64,000 nt of DNA from Tachypleus tridentatus (Eukaryota > Arthropoda > Merostomata > Xiphosura > Limulidae). Below the pieces are notes generated by a model. It was not told where the DNA came from. It did no database searches and saw nothing but the letters and a program-made list of their open reading frames with translations. The position numbers and the translations under genes are program-made. Below, piece by piece: positions 47,281-58,937 of the stretch; within the stretch, counting starts at the first letter, position 1; each line of letters begins with the position of its first letter. The stretch is taken from contig NC_134833.1 in the NCBI RefSeq assembly GCF_004210375.1, positions 48,602,782 through 48,666,781 on the forward strand, given 5' to 3'.

Positions 47281-48820
47281 AGACTGCATAAATGTATGAA
47301 GCAAAGGGAATAACAGTACTTCCATATAAGTGGTGTTGCATGTTTTACTCTAGACAGTCTAGTGTAGCTATGGAAAGAACTGTTTCCTGTCAAGAAAGTG
47401 GGTAGCATTAGCCAAGACAGTTATTTGTCTGATGGACAATTAAATCCCTGCATTATTTTGTAATTATGGAAACTAATTATCTAACTGTAAAGAAAAATGA
47501 CTAAAGTAAAGAATGAATAGCCAACACAAATGATAATGCTAAGGTTCCATCCATCATACTGTGGCCAAAAGTGTGTGACTGCCTATAAATATAAGGTTGT
47601 TAATTAAGGATTGTGCAAAAATTCTAGATCCAATGCAGTGAAACCAACTCAGTTATTTGTTGGTTGAATATAGTGTATATTTAAGAGACAGGATGTCCAA
47701 TTGAGCCAAACCACAGTGACTTATCACAACACATAGATGATGCATGTCAAATAAAGCAACTGGCACACCAACTTCCCTGTATCACTAGACACATTACCAT
47801 TACTGAAATACAGTGAATATTAAAAAGAGATTTGCACAACCTTTTTACATTGTTGACTATTTCAGTGATTATCAGGAAGAAGGAAGGTTCTACTGATGTT
47901 GATTTTAGATGGATGAATGGTACTTTGCACTGATGCAATAGTATCATAATAGATAAATATAGAAAGCTGGAAACTAAAACATAAAGTGTGTGTGTCCTTG
48001 GAAATGGATTTTCTTGGGTACATTGTAGAAATAAATCAAGCCTCTACATATCTGGCTATAATAGCTATTGTGAGAGACTGGGCTCAACCTAACCAACAGA
48101 GAAGCCCAAAGTCAAAACTTAATGATCCTAAAGGTCATTAGAAGATTGACTAAACTAAAAAAACAAATTTATTCCTTGTCTCAATGTCAAAAAATTTGCT
48201 CAAAAACAAAAATCTAAATAATGTGTTAAGAAACTGTTAAGGCACATCACCATTGCAAATTTATTCTATTTCCAAATAACTGTCAGTTAGTAAATTTATT
48301 TTTAGACTTATTTATATGTATCACTTTTTACATGTACTGAATGGGAAATAAGGGAAACATTTACAGTATGAATTAATGAAAATTATATTATAATGAAAGG
48401 TGAAAGGGGAAAAAAGTTTCACATAAACTGATAACATGATGCTTCATACATGCACAAGAAATGTTTGTTGCTTGATCATATATGCATGATTTGCCTATCT
48501 CGTTGTCTCACATTAAGAAAGGTGGCTGTTAATATGTTCACGTTAAAATCCTTTCATCATTTGACTTAAACTTTCCAAAGGTGCTTTCACCAGTGAAAAA
48601 TGACTGAGTATAAATTGCTTTTAATATCTGTGCAAAGGAATTACAATATATTAACAGCAATCTCAATAAAAAAATCAACTGTAAATATTATTTTTCCTTT
48701 AGCCTTTTGCTTTAGGAAGCTTAATATTTAGATGAGACATAGCGACTCAAAGAATGCCTCGGAGTTTTTCCAAGCACAATTTTTTAGCACATAGTTCCGT
48801 TATCCCTTGAGATATAATTA
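47281..48820. other. no gene recognised
   Basis: No domains, repeat ends or splice-bounded exons found. The first part may be further retroelement decay. Confidence 0.45.
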
Positions 48821-48900
48821 CAGTCAATCCCTAATTAAGGCATGGGTTTACCGGGCTGAAGCCCAGGGCCTCACACTAATTAGGCGGCCTCAAACTATGA
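48821..48900. mobile_element. possible lone hAT-like terminus
   Basis: CAGTCAATCCCTAATTAAGG, then a GC-rich GGGCTGAAGCCC hairpin and GGGCCTCACACTAATTAGGC. This GC-rich hairpin arrangement is like the ends of some hAT families. No opposite end or transposase found nearby. Confidence 0.25.
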
Positions 48901-49174
48901 CTATAAATGAATTGCACGTAAAGGTTCTGTTTCGAGGGTCAAAGGGACAATAAAACCATTTATCTTACCTTAACTACAGCTTTGGATTCAAGAGGCAAAG
49001 CCTTTTGAATGATGTTTTTAACCACAGCAAAGGTCTTATATATTAATTTATTCTACTCATGCCTGAAAAAAAAAAAATTGACAGCAGGCTGATAAAGATC
49101 CTGATGAGTAATAAAATCGAATCGACTATATGCGCACCCCACGTTTGTCATTTCTAACGCAAAACAACAACCAC

Positions 49175-49204
49175 AACACACACATATATATAGCTATATA
49201 TAGT
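49175..49204. repeat. (CA)n(TA)n microsatellite
   Basis: ACACACACATATATATAGCT and a following TATATA run. Confidence 0.8.
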
Positions 49205-49216
49205 TAATATTGCTAT

Positions 49217-49334
49217 TGTTTGAAGTTAAGCGCAAAACTACACAATGGCCTATTTGTGCTTTGTCCACCACAGGTACCGAAACCCGCATTTTAGCGTTGT
49301 AAGTCCGCAGACATGCCGCTGTGCCACTAGGGGA
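49217..49334 (-). mobile_element. SINE family 2 copy
   Basis: In reverse: TTAAGCGCAAAACTACACAA, TTTGTCCACCACAGGTACCG, AAACCCGCATTTTAGCGTTG, ATGCCGCTGTGCCACTAGGG. Well preserved, including the B-box equivalent. Confidence 0.85.
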
Positions 49335-49755
49335 CATATAGCCATTAAAGAGGAAACAAAGTTATCGTAGCTTAAGTTTGCACTTGCCCTACCAGAAAGA
49401 ATACTGCCACACACCATATTAAAATTTTATATTTAATAACTTCTTTGGTTTAGTAATGTATTTCTTCAATGTAACATGATCCTTATTATGGATTATATAT
49501 CACATGGACTGCTACTGATACGACGTACTTAGGCAGGTATCCAGAAAACAATCCTGCCAAAACTCATTCAAAGATAATAAGGCTAAGTGCTCATTTACAA
49601 AGAACCCTGTTTTGGGTTATTTATAGAAAACCCTGCAAGATTAATTTTTATCCGGTATTTCTGGACTATTCCTAGTGCCAAAGGTAGATAATGAATCAGA
49701 AAGTTTAATATTTATGGCCCACTACAGCAAATATGCATTCCGCACTTTCGAGACA

Positions 49756-51316
49756 CACTGCTGGTCAAACTTTTAAGGCCAATGTACATAAAGAAAAAAT
49801 ATGCATTTTGCGTTGTAAGACTCAACCACTTATTTGAGTAGAGCTTCGAAAGATGAAAATGGAAAATAAAAAAAAACACTTTTTAGCATTTAATAGGGAA
49901 AATGTGAACACCACGAAATTAGCCTAAATACTAGTTGGTCAAAAGTTTAACACCATACCATAAAGAAGTCCTAAACAGGGTAGGAAATGTCCAACAAGAA
50001 GACTCAGTAGTGAATTACACGGCTGTCATTGCAAATAACTTCAAAAATTCGCTTTGGCATGGTCGATATAAACATTTACAGAAGGCTGGCTGGAATGCTA
50101 TTTGAAGTAGTGAGATGGCTTCACGAAGATCAAGCACTGTTTGGAATTGATGTCCATTTCTATAGACTTCCCTTGCTATCCACCCCAAACATTTTCAATG
50201 GGGGTTCAGTTCGGGCAAACACGCTGGATGGTCCAAAAGAATCACGTTTATTCCCCATGAAAAAGTCCTTTGTCCTGCGGGTATTGTCTATTGCGGCGTT
50301 GTCCTGCTGACAGACCCAGTCATTTCCACACAAACAGGGGTCTTCAGTCAATAACGATGCTCTCTCCAACATGACAATGTAGCCAGCTGCTGTTTGACGC
50401 CCCAGTATTACCTTAAGCTCCATTGTTCCATGGAAGGAGAAAGCACCCCAGATCATGATGGAACCTCCTCCACCGTGTCGTGTAGAAAGTGTCTCCGGTG
50501 GATTATCCTTATCGTGCCAGTAACGTTGGATGCCATCTGGACCATCCAGGTTAATTTTTTTCTCATCAGAGAACAAAACTTTCTTCCACTTTTCTATGTC
50601 CCATGTTTGGTGCTTCTCAGCAAAGTTTAACCAAGCTGTTTCGTGGCATGGAAGGAGGCATGGCCTTTGAAGACATTTATTGTTTTTAAAGTCTTTCTTT
50701 CGTAGTTGCCGTCTTATTGTTTACCATTTTGCATCCGTAAAGGCCTTAATCTGGATCGACGATTACCTGGTGTCTTGCCAGACAACCCGTCGAATCCTCC
50801 TGCTCAACGCCGGCGAAATTTTCTTGGGCCGACCACTTGAAATTCTCGTTCCGTATCCCTCAGGGTCTTTTAAAAAATGTGCAACAGCAGTTTCACTACG
50901 CCCAATCTTACCAGCGACGGCACGTTGAGAGAAACCTTGCTTTTGCAGCTCAACAATTCTGCCGCATTCAAACTCTGTCAACTTTTTAACCTTTGCTATG
51001 TTTTCACCCAATGTAACACAGGAGATGTCAATGGGAGATGTTGACAACGCTAATGCTTGAACACAAATGACTAAATTTCGTTACGTGTTTACCGATTAAC
51101 GCTTCGCTTCAGTATGGTCTTAAACTTTTGACCAGCTAGTATTTAGGTTAATTTCATAGTGTTCACATTTTCCCTATTAAATGCTAAAAAGGTTTTTTAT
51201 TTTTATTTTCCATTTTCATCTTTCGAAGCTCTACTCAAATAAGTGGTTGAGTCTAACAACGCAAAACGCATATTTTTTCTTTATGTTTATTGTCCTTAAG
51301 ATTTTGGCACCATGCA
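49756..51316 (-). mobile_element. Tc1-like transposon with long inverted repeats (IR/DR type)
   Basis: Inverted arms of about 204 bp at 49756-49959 and 51113-51316 match closely (for example CAACCACTTATTTGAGTAGA and TTAATAGGGAAAATGTGAAC in both). Each arm carries the terminal motif twice: outer CTGGTCAAACTTTTAAGGCC and inner TTGGTCAAAAGTTTAACACC on the left, and the inner right motif AAACTTTTGACCAGC. The outer right end is worn (CCTTAAGATTTTGG). Two direct repeats per arm is the IR/DR layout of one Tc1 group, which includes Sleeping Beauty. The interior is a broken transposase. Confidence 0.92.
50004..51047 (-). pseudogene. Tc1-like transposase, broken
   Basis: N-terminal helix-turn-helix: LTEFECGRIVELQKQGFSQR then AVAGKIGRSETAV, and the GRPKKIS junction of the bipartite DNA-binding domain. 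Next comes a stop-bearing stretch (KW, stop, TIRRQLRKK) with the conserved [20 protein letters not shown] and the first catalytic Asp in FSDEKK. Then [15 protein letters not shown] and the second Asp in CQQDNAA. One extra C near 50200 shifts the frame just before the PIENVW region that holds the third acidic residue. The end, MPKRIFEVICND, is intact, ending in TGA. At least two stops and one frameshift make it inactive. Confidence 0.92.
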
Positions 51317-51342
51317 CTATGACATTCAGACTTAATATACCT

Positions 51343-51395
51343 ACACAGATAGCCCTCGAGTAGCTTTGTGCAAAATTCAAAACAAACAAACAAAA
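51343..51395 (+). mobile_element. SINE family 1, 3' end only
   Basis: ACACAGATAGCCCTCGAGTA, then GCTTTGTGCAAAATTCAAAA and a CAAA tail. Only the last 50 or so bases, immediately beside the worn right end of the Tc1 element. Confidence 0.85.
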
Positions 51396-54300
51396 AGAAA
51401 TATTCCCTTTAATAACATAAATCATACAGTGACTTAAATAAAATCCTTTCTCAAAGCGTATAACGAAATATTCTAAACTAATAAGATATCAAATAACCAT
51501 TACAATAAATCATAAATTAGACTGTAAAATACAACACAAGAAGAAAGAACCTTTTAACACAGAAAATAACTAAAATATAAGAAACCAATATACCTAGAAC
51601 ATTCACACAAACAATCAAAACAAATAAAATATATACAAAATAGACACATTTACTGAATGGCAAGCATTAGATTCAATTCTATCACCTCAACTCTGTCAAT
51701 ATACCAGAATATCATGGTGTACAAGCCAATACCTAGTTCATCTACATCAGGCATGCTCGAAGTTAGTAGGTTTCTTATAGCTAAAAGATTAGGATGTCCT
51801 CCAGCATAATCAGTCTTTCTGTTGAATATATAAGATTAATGTCTCCAACTACTTTGGAGCTGTCTTCTGGTAATTTCATTTCAGAGCCAAGAAGTTGAAA
51901 TGAGAACTGAATCACAAAAAGTGGTCTGAGCATAGCTGGAGATACATGTGTCCTGTACAGATAAATCAAAATTCAAATAATTTGGCAGTATTCAATAACA
52001 AAGTATTTCATGGTAAAGACAATAATAGTGTAATAGTTAGTGTAAAATATCGGCATGAATTATGTTGGAGAATTCATATAATATTGGGACTGCATCTTAG
52101 TCAATGGTATCAGTCATCTTAATGGTATCATATAGCTGAAAACCACAGGAAGATTCTGATCTATTATGCCATTTCCTTAGCAACATGACTCGCTAGGCAA
52201 AATTCATATATACTTTCAGCAAGACAATGGTCCTAAGTATGCTTAACATTTCATGTAATAATATCTTGATAGTAAAAATGCAAGTTGTATACTCACAGCC
52301 ATACTCGATGCTGTATGACCTTATATAAAAAGTGGAAAGTTCAGTAGATAACAAAACAACTTTTTTAACTGTCAGAACTCATTTAGAAAAATATTTCACA
52401 ATTATACATTGATAAACTGTCTGGTAGCAAAAACATGGTGCAATGCTTTGTATAAAGCAAGAACCTCAAATTTAAAATATTAATGTACAGTATGTCTTAT
52501 TTGCTTTTCTTTTATATTTTCCTTAATAATGTTTTGTGTCGTTTCACGATATAGATGCTATTGCTCATTGTTAGTGACTTCTGTATATGTAATGTACTGC
52601 TTGTGTGTTTCCGTAGTTATTTCCGTAGCATTAATGTACTTATAGTTTATAACCGTAAGCGATAATGCATGTTACACAATCATTATGTGTTAACTACTGA
52701 TATCTGTATCTGCTGTCAATAATGAACATAGATTTAAATGCAGTATATATTTATGCATATATATATATATATGTAGCATTTGACATAACTGCCTAGTAGC
52801 CTGTGATAATAATAGCAACCAATATCGCCATTATATACCATTACTAACATTATGGCCACAATTTTGGGTATTTACATTTACATTTTAAGCCAGTAAAACT
52901 CCAATTACGAGTAAAGTTCAGCAAAAATAGTACATTTACTCTGCAACTCATGCAACATGGATCACTATTTGTATTGTCCACAACATCATACATTCACATA
53001 CTCACAGACTACATGAACAGAATAAAATATTTTTACTATTTTGTTTGACTACATTCATTCATTACCTATACTCCCTACTATTACATCACCATATATAGGC
53101 CGTAAATCCCACTGCATTGGCATCCCAAGAAGATTTATTGCAAATAAGATCTAGGGAAAACCCATCTTGGACTATTTTCCTAAGCTATTAATCAATAACT
53201 ATTGATACGAACTGTCAAATTCAACACGTTTTTTAGGCACCATAAAATAAATTATTGCTGAGAGAATAAAACTAAACTACAACTTTTAAGTTAAATTCTC
53301 ATATGAAAGATCTGATATTGGTGCTATTACTACAAAACATGTCAATGTACATTTGGATAAAATATAACTTCCTAACTGCATCAAAAGTAGTTACGCGTCT
53401 TCCAGGTGTACTGGAAACGATTTAGTGTGGAACATTCAGTATTCTCCGTAGAGTTCTGCAACACAACAAGATCAGGTAAATGATTCTTCTGAACATTCTG
53501 ATGTTTTGCCTAAGATAAATCATTCAGTGGTTTATAAAGCATGCGTAGCGACATCCTTTTAACTGAAGGTTTTTAAGCTCCAAGATACCATCTTCAGTTG
53601 TGCAAATTGTTGGCGCACTAAGCTTGATATTTAGTGGCATGAACAATCATAGCTTCATAGTAACCAAGTGGAATCACACAATGCAAAATGTCACTTTATA
53701 GCTGCTATCAGTGATATGACAACTTGATCAGTTGTGAAGTTGTTGACAGTTCTTTCGATTATCAGAGCTACATCTCATGTCTAGATCTTGTGTTTCCGTA
53801 GCTGACTTATTTTTAATATTTTAAAACCAGGTGAGTATTCTTATATCTTTATTACTCATAATTCAAAGTGGGATAAAACCGTGGTTTTGTCCCAGTCTGA
53901 TTGACTACTTCCTTTTCTGACTCTAGGTCAAACCAACTTACCAGAGGTTTATTTATCACATATGGACACAACTGCTCGAAGTGTACTATACACGTTAGCA
54001 TGACCCTTGAATGCTGTAACTCATGCCTCAGTGAAGCCTGTACATTGTTTATTAATTAATTTAATGTGCATCTCTTCTAGTTTTGTGATGTTGTGTGAAT
54101 GTTACTTGATTTAGTTGGTCACTTTCTCATCAACATATTTTATCAACAAGTCACTGAGTTGTTGCTTTTGCGCTGAGTTTAGACTGCTTGCGTAATTCTT
54201 AATTAACGATCTCAGATGTATAGGTATCCATGTATCTACTTTCAAGCATAACGTAATAAATACAGCCCTGAAGTTAGCGTAGCATTGGTTTCTTCCATTT

Positions 54301-54599
54301 TGCTTACTGCGTCAATGATTATCCCACTAACTGATCATCTATAATTACATAACAGCACTGAGATTTCATTCTTCTTAGAGAAATAATTGCTTGAGCTATT
54401 ACTACTTGCTTTCTCTGCAGGAAATAGCTGTTTCATGTGTGAGATATATAATCAGGTTATAAGTTACCAGTGCATTAGACATTGTCTGTATTAAACCATG
54501 GAACACGACTTGTTTACAAGGGTACTGTGGCTTCTCTCATATACACTCTTGCAGTCTACTATTACTATGGTTAATCAGGCCAATGTTGGATAACTTTAT
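51396..54599. other. no gene recognised
   Basis: AT-rich sequence. A short TA microsatellite lies at 52756-52773. A 28-codon open segment near 53391-53476 is bounded by AG and GT but has no recognisable content. Confidence 0.45.
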
Positions 54600-55827
54600 T
54601 GCAGAACATCAGTTTGCCAGTTGCACAAACAAAACTGAATGATAAGTGCCACAATATATTCATTCCAAGAATGTTGATGCCAGAATGTGTTTGACAACAA
54701 CTACTTTTATCTTGTAAGCAAAACCTCCTAACCATAATAGAAGTGTGATCTCTCCATTTACTTTGAGTCTATTTCTATTATCCAGAGTGAAGTTCGTATT
54801 GACTGTTCTATGTAATGACTGTGAGTATGGCCCGGCATGGCCAGGTGAGTTAAGGCGTTCGACTCGTGATCTGCGGGTCGCGGATTCGAATCCCTGTCGC
54901 ACCTTTCACGCTCTTTCAGCTGTGGGGGCGTTATAATGTTACGGTCAATCCCACTATTCGTTGGTAAAAGAGTAGCCCAAGAGTTTGTGGTGGGTGGTGA
55001 TGAATAGCTGCCTTTCCTCTAGTATTACATTGCAAAATTAGGGACGGCTAGCGCAGATAGCCCGCGTGTAGCTTTGCGCGAAATTCTAAAACAAACAAAC
55101 AAACAAAATTGACTGTGAGTTTGCTTAGAGCAACTGAAATACCAGTGTTTTGACCATAACTCTATCAACAAAGAATTCTGTCTCTTGTTCTCTTACTCTG
55201 AAAAGTACTTAATAAAACCCATCTTGTCGTGAGAGAGCTTGGCTGACCACCATACTTTCTGGTGCAAGTAGTTCATTGCACTCCACCAAGATGAAGGTTA
55301 AGTCTAACTTTGGCTCCTCTGGCTTCCTTGAAATTTAGTGGTAGTATTCAGTACATGCTATTAGTTCTTCTGTACTTATTGAACTATCAGTCAAAAGTGA
55401 TACCTTTATATTTGGCAAGGTGTGGACAGTTACATGAAAGTGGATACTTCACAGGTAAAGCATGTGCTTTTCTCCTCCATCACATTAGCAAAGGCATTGA
55501 TAGCATGTGTTATGTCACATAAACATCCTGATCCATTGTACCCAATGTTGGTGAGCCTTACTATACAAATAGCACACATAATCCATTTAAGTTCTCAAGT
55601 TTTCCATACTGCCCTTATTCTGAACCCTTTATTCAGCTCAATGGATTGCTTTGTTTTTCATTTGGTTATATTCTGTCACTCAACAATAATATTTTGTAGT
55701 TTTCTTTTTTTTATTCAAGTGCTTGAATGGAGTCCAGGGCTAGACCCTCTAAAGTCCAAATTAAACACTGTACAGCCTGCTCCAGAACTAAGCATTCCAG
55801 GAAGTCACTTGCCTGCAGTGCTTTAGG
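54600..55827 (-). mobile_element. Gypsy-like retrotransposon remnant, minus strand
   Basis: Read on the minus strand: PKALQASDFLECLVLEQAVQ followed by CLIWTLEGLALDSIQALE (55827-55714) resembles the SCAN-like C-terminal Gag domain, with its FLE-LVLEQ core. Further on comes a zinc-knuckle remnant (CFTC..TPC, near 55460-55410) and the block LLAPESMVVSQA shared with the + strand remnant at 47.0 kb. Beyond the SINE follows a protease-like segment (RLKVNGEITLLLWLGGFAYK and IKVVVVKHILAS). The order Gag, knuckle, protease fits Gypsy. No terminal repeats were recognised. Inactive. Confidence 0.55.
54829..55109 (+). mobile_element. SINE family 1, full length with target duplication
   Basis: 11-bp perfect duplication TGACTGTGAGT (54816-54826 and 55110-55120). 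tRNA head GGCCCGGCATGGCCAGGTGA, then TTAAGGCGTTCGACTCGTGA, B box GGATTCGAATCCC, central body, 3' tail ACAAACAAACAAACAAA. The best-preserved + strand copy. Inserted in the retroelement remnant. Confidence 0.95.
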
Positions 55828-57081
55828 AAAGAGTCTACTTATTCTCTCCCTGTTCCTTTAAATGTTAGCAGATTGATTTGTTTCACTTCAAGCATGGAGA
55901 TCAGTGGTTGTAGTAAGATGTTATTCTTCCTGACCACTATCTGACCAAAATGTGCCAGACATTGTGGACACAGTGTAATAATGGATCACAGGGACCCTGA
56001 CATTCTGATATGTAGTAGACACCTGTTTTAGGGTTTAAGAATGACAAAATGTGCTTGGCAGTTTGTACATCAGTTTCACAAAACCCCGAGCTTCTTCTTG
56101 GTTCATGGCTCTTTGAATATACTTTTCATTTCAGTCAGGCTCACCACCGGTCATGATACACTCACTCTGCTATTCATTTCTCACATGTCACTTGTTAATG
56201 TGATAAGTTCAGTCATTTGGAACTTCAAGTTTCTCTGATATTCTCAGGCAACTACGACTAGTTGTATTACTCTAGGCGGCATAAGACTGTGGATCCTATA
56301 GAGACTGTCCCATACAGATAAAAATGAATTTATTAATAGCAATAGGGTAAATTCACAGATTTACAATGGGTTCGATAAAGGTATATTATTATGAAGCAAT
56401 GTTAAATCTCTTTTGAAGTGATTCCTGAAATTAAATAGAATAGGGAGACTGGACACAAAGTGCAATGCCGAATGAAAAATAGTTATTACGGCAATAACCA
56501 TAAACACATTGTATGTGTATTTGCCTTAAGGAATGCTGGACTACCGCTTTTAATGGATTCTTTGAAATGATTATCCTTCAAAATACTGTTCCCAACTGTC
56601 TAAATCCAACATTTCTCAGTTCGCCAAAAACGTCTAATTTACATAGAGCAGCTATTGCTGCTACGTATCTGCTCATTCTCATTACAATGTAGGTAGAATC
56701 ATAATTCATAGAGATCACCTGAATACCGTTGAAGAACACTGCTGTCGACACCCTTCACATGTCGTACTGAGTGGCAACAGATTTTATTTACTGGAGAACA
56801 GAACTAATCCAAAAATAAATCAATTTAACAGATTTTTCATCAACATGTTACGTGAAACTCACGAGTATACAAAACAAAGAATAAATTCAGAATGAATAAC
56901 ATAATATTACAATGAGATAGAAACACGTGGTATGTTCGTAACTGGATTTATGAAAAAATATAAAAAGATGAATTAAGATATGAAATGCTGAAATGTTACT
57001 TATCCGTTGCAAGGTAACACCGCAAACAGCGAAAGATTGTATATCTTATTGGTTGTTTACGAAATTTCCTTAAAGTTTGTA
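55828..57081. other. no gene recognised
   Basis: The first part may be upstream Gag decay of the minus-strand retroelement. The rest has no motif, repeat end or exon. Confidence 0.45.
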
Positions 57082-57331
57082 GGTGTTTTCTTATAGCAAA
57101 GCAACATCGGGCTATCTGCTGAATCCATTGAGGAAATCGAACCCCCGATTTTAGCGTTGTAACTCCGTAGACGCCCCCAGTGGTCCAGCGGTATGTCTGC
57201 GGACTTACAATGCTAAAATCCGGGTTTCGATACTCCTGGTGGGCAGAGCACAGATAGCCCATTGTGTAGCTTTGTGCTTAATTCAAAACAACAATAACTC
57301 CGTAGACTTATCGCTCTACCAGCGGGGGACG
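57082..57331 (-). mobile_element. SINE family 2, outer copy of a nested pair
   Basis: The outer element is flanked by AAGTTTGTA (57073-57081 and 57332-57340). It reads in reverse from GTGTTTTCTTATAGCAAAGC through TCGAACCCCCGATTTTAGCG to TAACTCCGTAGAC, is interrupted by a second SINE, then resumes TTATCGCTCTACCAGCGGGG. Confidence 0.93.
57173..57294 (+). mobile_element. SINE family 2, inner copy of a nested pair
   Basis: Inserted with the 13-bp duplication TAACTCCGTAGAC (57160-57172 and 57295-57307). The best-preserved family 2 copy: head GCCCCCAGTGGTCCAGCGGT, then ATGTCTGCGGACTTACAATG, B-box-like GGTTTCGATACTCC, then GCACAGATAGCCCATTGTGT, AGCTTTGTGCTTAATTC and AAAACAACAA. Use as the reference for the other family 2 calls. 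Confidence 0.95.
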
Positions 57332-57689
57332 AAGTTTGTAAATATACAATATTACTTACAAACTCCTTTAACCACCTTAACATACTTTAAAGCTTGTGCA
57401 ACAGTACTTTTGTTATCCCAACTATTATGACTGCATTAAATATTTATTTTGTAGCGTTGGAAAGCAGAACGCCTTTGTCTGTTAATAGTTTTGTGGAGAA
57501 AAAGTTTCTCAATGAATAGATTAGAACATTGTTCCCATTGTTATTTTATGGGTTTTAAAATTTTAATTTATTTCGTCTACACTTTGTCGTGTTCGCTCTT
57601 ACTTTTATCTTTAATTGTGGCAGAGCTCTAACTTGTGAATGTATAAACATAATAGTACTGTCTGTTGTATCTTTTATGTCCCTGTAACT

Positions 57690-58700
57690 ACTTGTAAGGT
57701 ATGGAAATTTTTTCACCAAAATTGGTATGGTGGCCCATTAGATCTATGCGGAGGGTACATACAATTTTTCAGCTTTGAATTTTGCAGTTCTAATGTGTGT
57801 TTCTTGCATTTTGTATAACTACTCAAAAAGGAATCAACTTTTCGTGCCCTGAGATAATATTTAATTAATCATGAATTTACATAACTTCCGTCTAGGGGAC
57901 GAGTACTCCAGGTAGTCTATATAAATATAATAGTATTGTCCTTCGTCTATTGTATTTCCATGTAATTATTTCGTGGGATGTAGAGAGATCTTCACCAAAA
58001 CTGATATTGAGACATATGTCCATGTGAGGATACACGCAAATTTTCAGTTTTGTATTTTGCATTTTTTGCTACTTTTGTTTGTTTGTTTTGGAATTTCGCA
58101 CAAAGCTACTCGAGGGCTATCTGTGCTAGCCGTCCCTAATTTAGCAGTGTAAGACTAGAGGGAAGGCAGCTAGTCATCACCACCCACCGCCAACTCTTGG
58201 GCTACTCTTTTACCAACGAAAAGTGGGATTGACCGTCACATTATAACGCTCCCACGGCTGGGAGGGCGAGCATGTTTAGCGCGACGCGGGCGCGAACCCG
58301 CGGATTACGAGTCGCGCGCCTTACGCGCTTGGCCATGCCGGGCCTTTTTTTTTTTTTGCTACTACTTGACTTTCTGTGGATAGATCTTCATCAAATCTGG
58401 AATGGAGGTTCATGGGAAGATAAACTAAAATTTTGAGTTTGCATGTAGTTTTTCGGTTTTTATGAGCTTTTTTTTTAACCGCTACTAAACCTTCTGTTGA
58501 TGGACTTTCATCAAATTTATCATGAAGATTTGTTGAGTCCATTGGAGATACAAAGAAATTCGCAGTTTCACACCTTATGCTTTTCATTTTTATGGATGTT
58601 TTGCGTTTTTTTACAGTTATATATAAAGGAAGTAACTTTCCTTTCATGAATAACAAATTTACATAATTTCCGTCCAGGAGACGGGTACTCCTGCAAGTTA
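57690..58700. repeat. degenerate tandem array interrupted by a SINE
   Basis: Units share GATCTTCATCAAATTTGGTA, TGGAGGTTCATTGGAAGATA and CAAATTTTCAGTTTTGCATT in variant form, near 57705, 57980, 58375 and 58495. The last two are about 120 bases apart. A second motif, ACTTCCGTCTAGGGGACGAG followed by TACTCC, occurs at 57888 and again at about 58670. A SINE of family 1 sits between units. No coding content. Confidence 0.65.
58074..58351 (-). mobile_element. SINE family 1, full length with target duplication
   Basis: 12-bp duplication TTTTTTGCTACT (58062-58073 and 58352-58363). In reverse it has the CAAA tail (TTTTGTTTGTTTGTTTT), the entire body and the head ending GGCCATGCCGGGCC. It is very close to the copy at 54829, so probably among the youngest here. 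Confidence 0.95.
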
Positions 58701-58871
58701 CTGTTTAAGTTAGAAGTGATGAACTGAATTTTGTGAAAACTGCATAATACTTAGCTTTAGGCAGGAAAGTTATTAGTACTTCTAGATGCTTGTTGATATT
58801 TTGTAAAACTTAATGATAGTTGAGACTATAGAAAAGTGAGTATTTTGACATATTTTCAAGGTGAAGACAAA

Positions 58872-58937
58872 ATGAATTCGGCAGCTATTCCAGCCCTTGT
58901 TGAAGATTGCTATGGTGACGCCAGATGGATGTGTATG
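58872..58937 (+). CDS. PAFAH1B2/3-type acetylhydrolase subunit, first coding exon
   Basis: MNSAAIPALVEDCYGDARWM followed by CM matches the N-terminus of the catalytic alpha subunits of type I platelet-activating-factor acetylhydrolase, with the AAIP and GDxRWM positions of the family before the first helix. The family removes the acetyl group at sn-2 of PAF through a GDSL-like Ser-His-Asp hydrolase and partners with the Lis1/PAFAH1B1 dynein regulator in the cytosol. The acceptor TTTTCAAG lies 11 bases before the ATG (58861 is the exon start) and the donor is GTGAGC, phase 0. The exon boundary just before the expected His-x-Arg-Phe segment fits. The catalytic exons are not seen in the remaining 5 kb and presumably lie beyond the window. 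Confidence 0.72.

Noticed and set aside
53391..53476. 28-codon segment between AG and GT reading VYWKRFSVEHSVF
   Set aside because: Weak acceptor, no homology recognised and no neighbouring exons; one open frame in three is expected at this length.
54829..54905. A true tRNA gene from the clear A and B boxes
   Set aside because: No acceptor stem pairing was evident, and it continues straight into the SINE body with target duplications; it is the SINE head.
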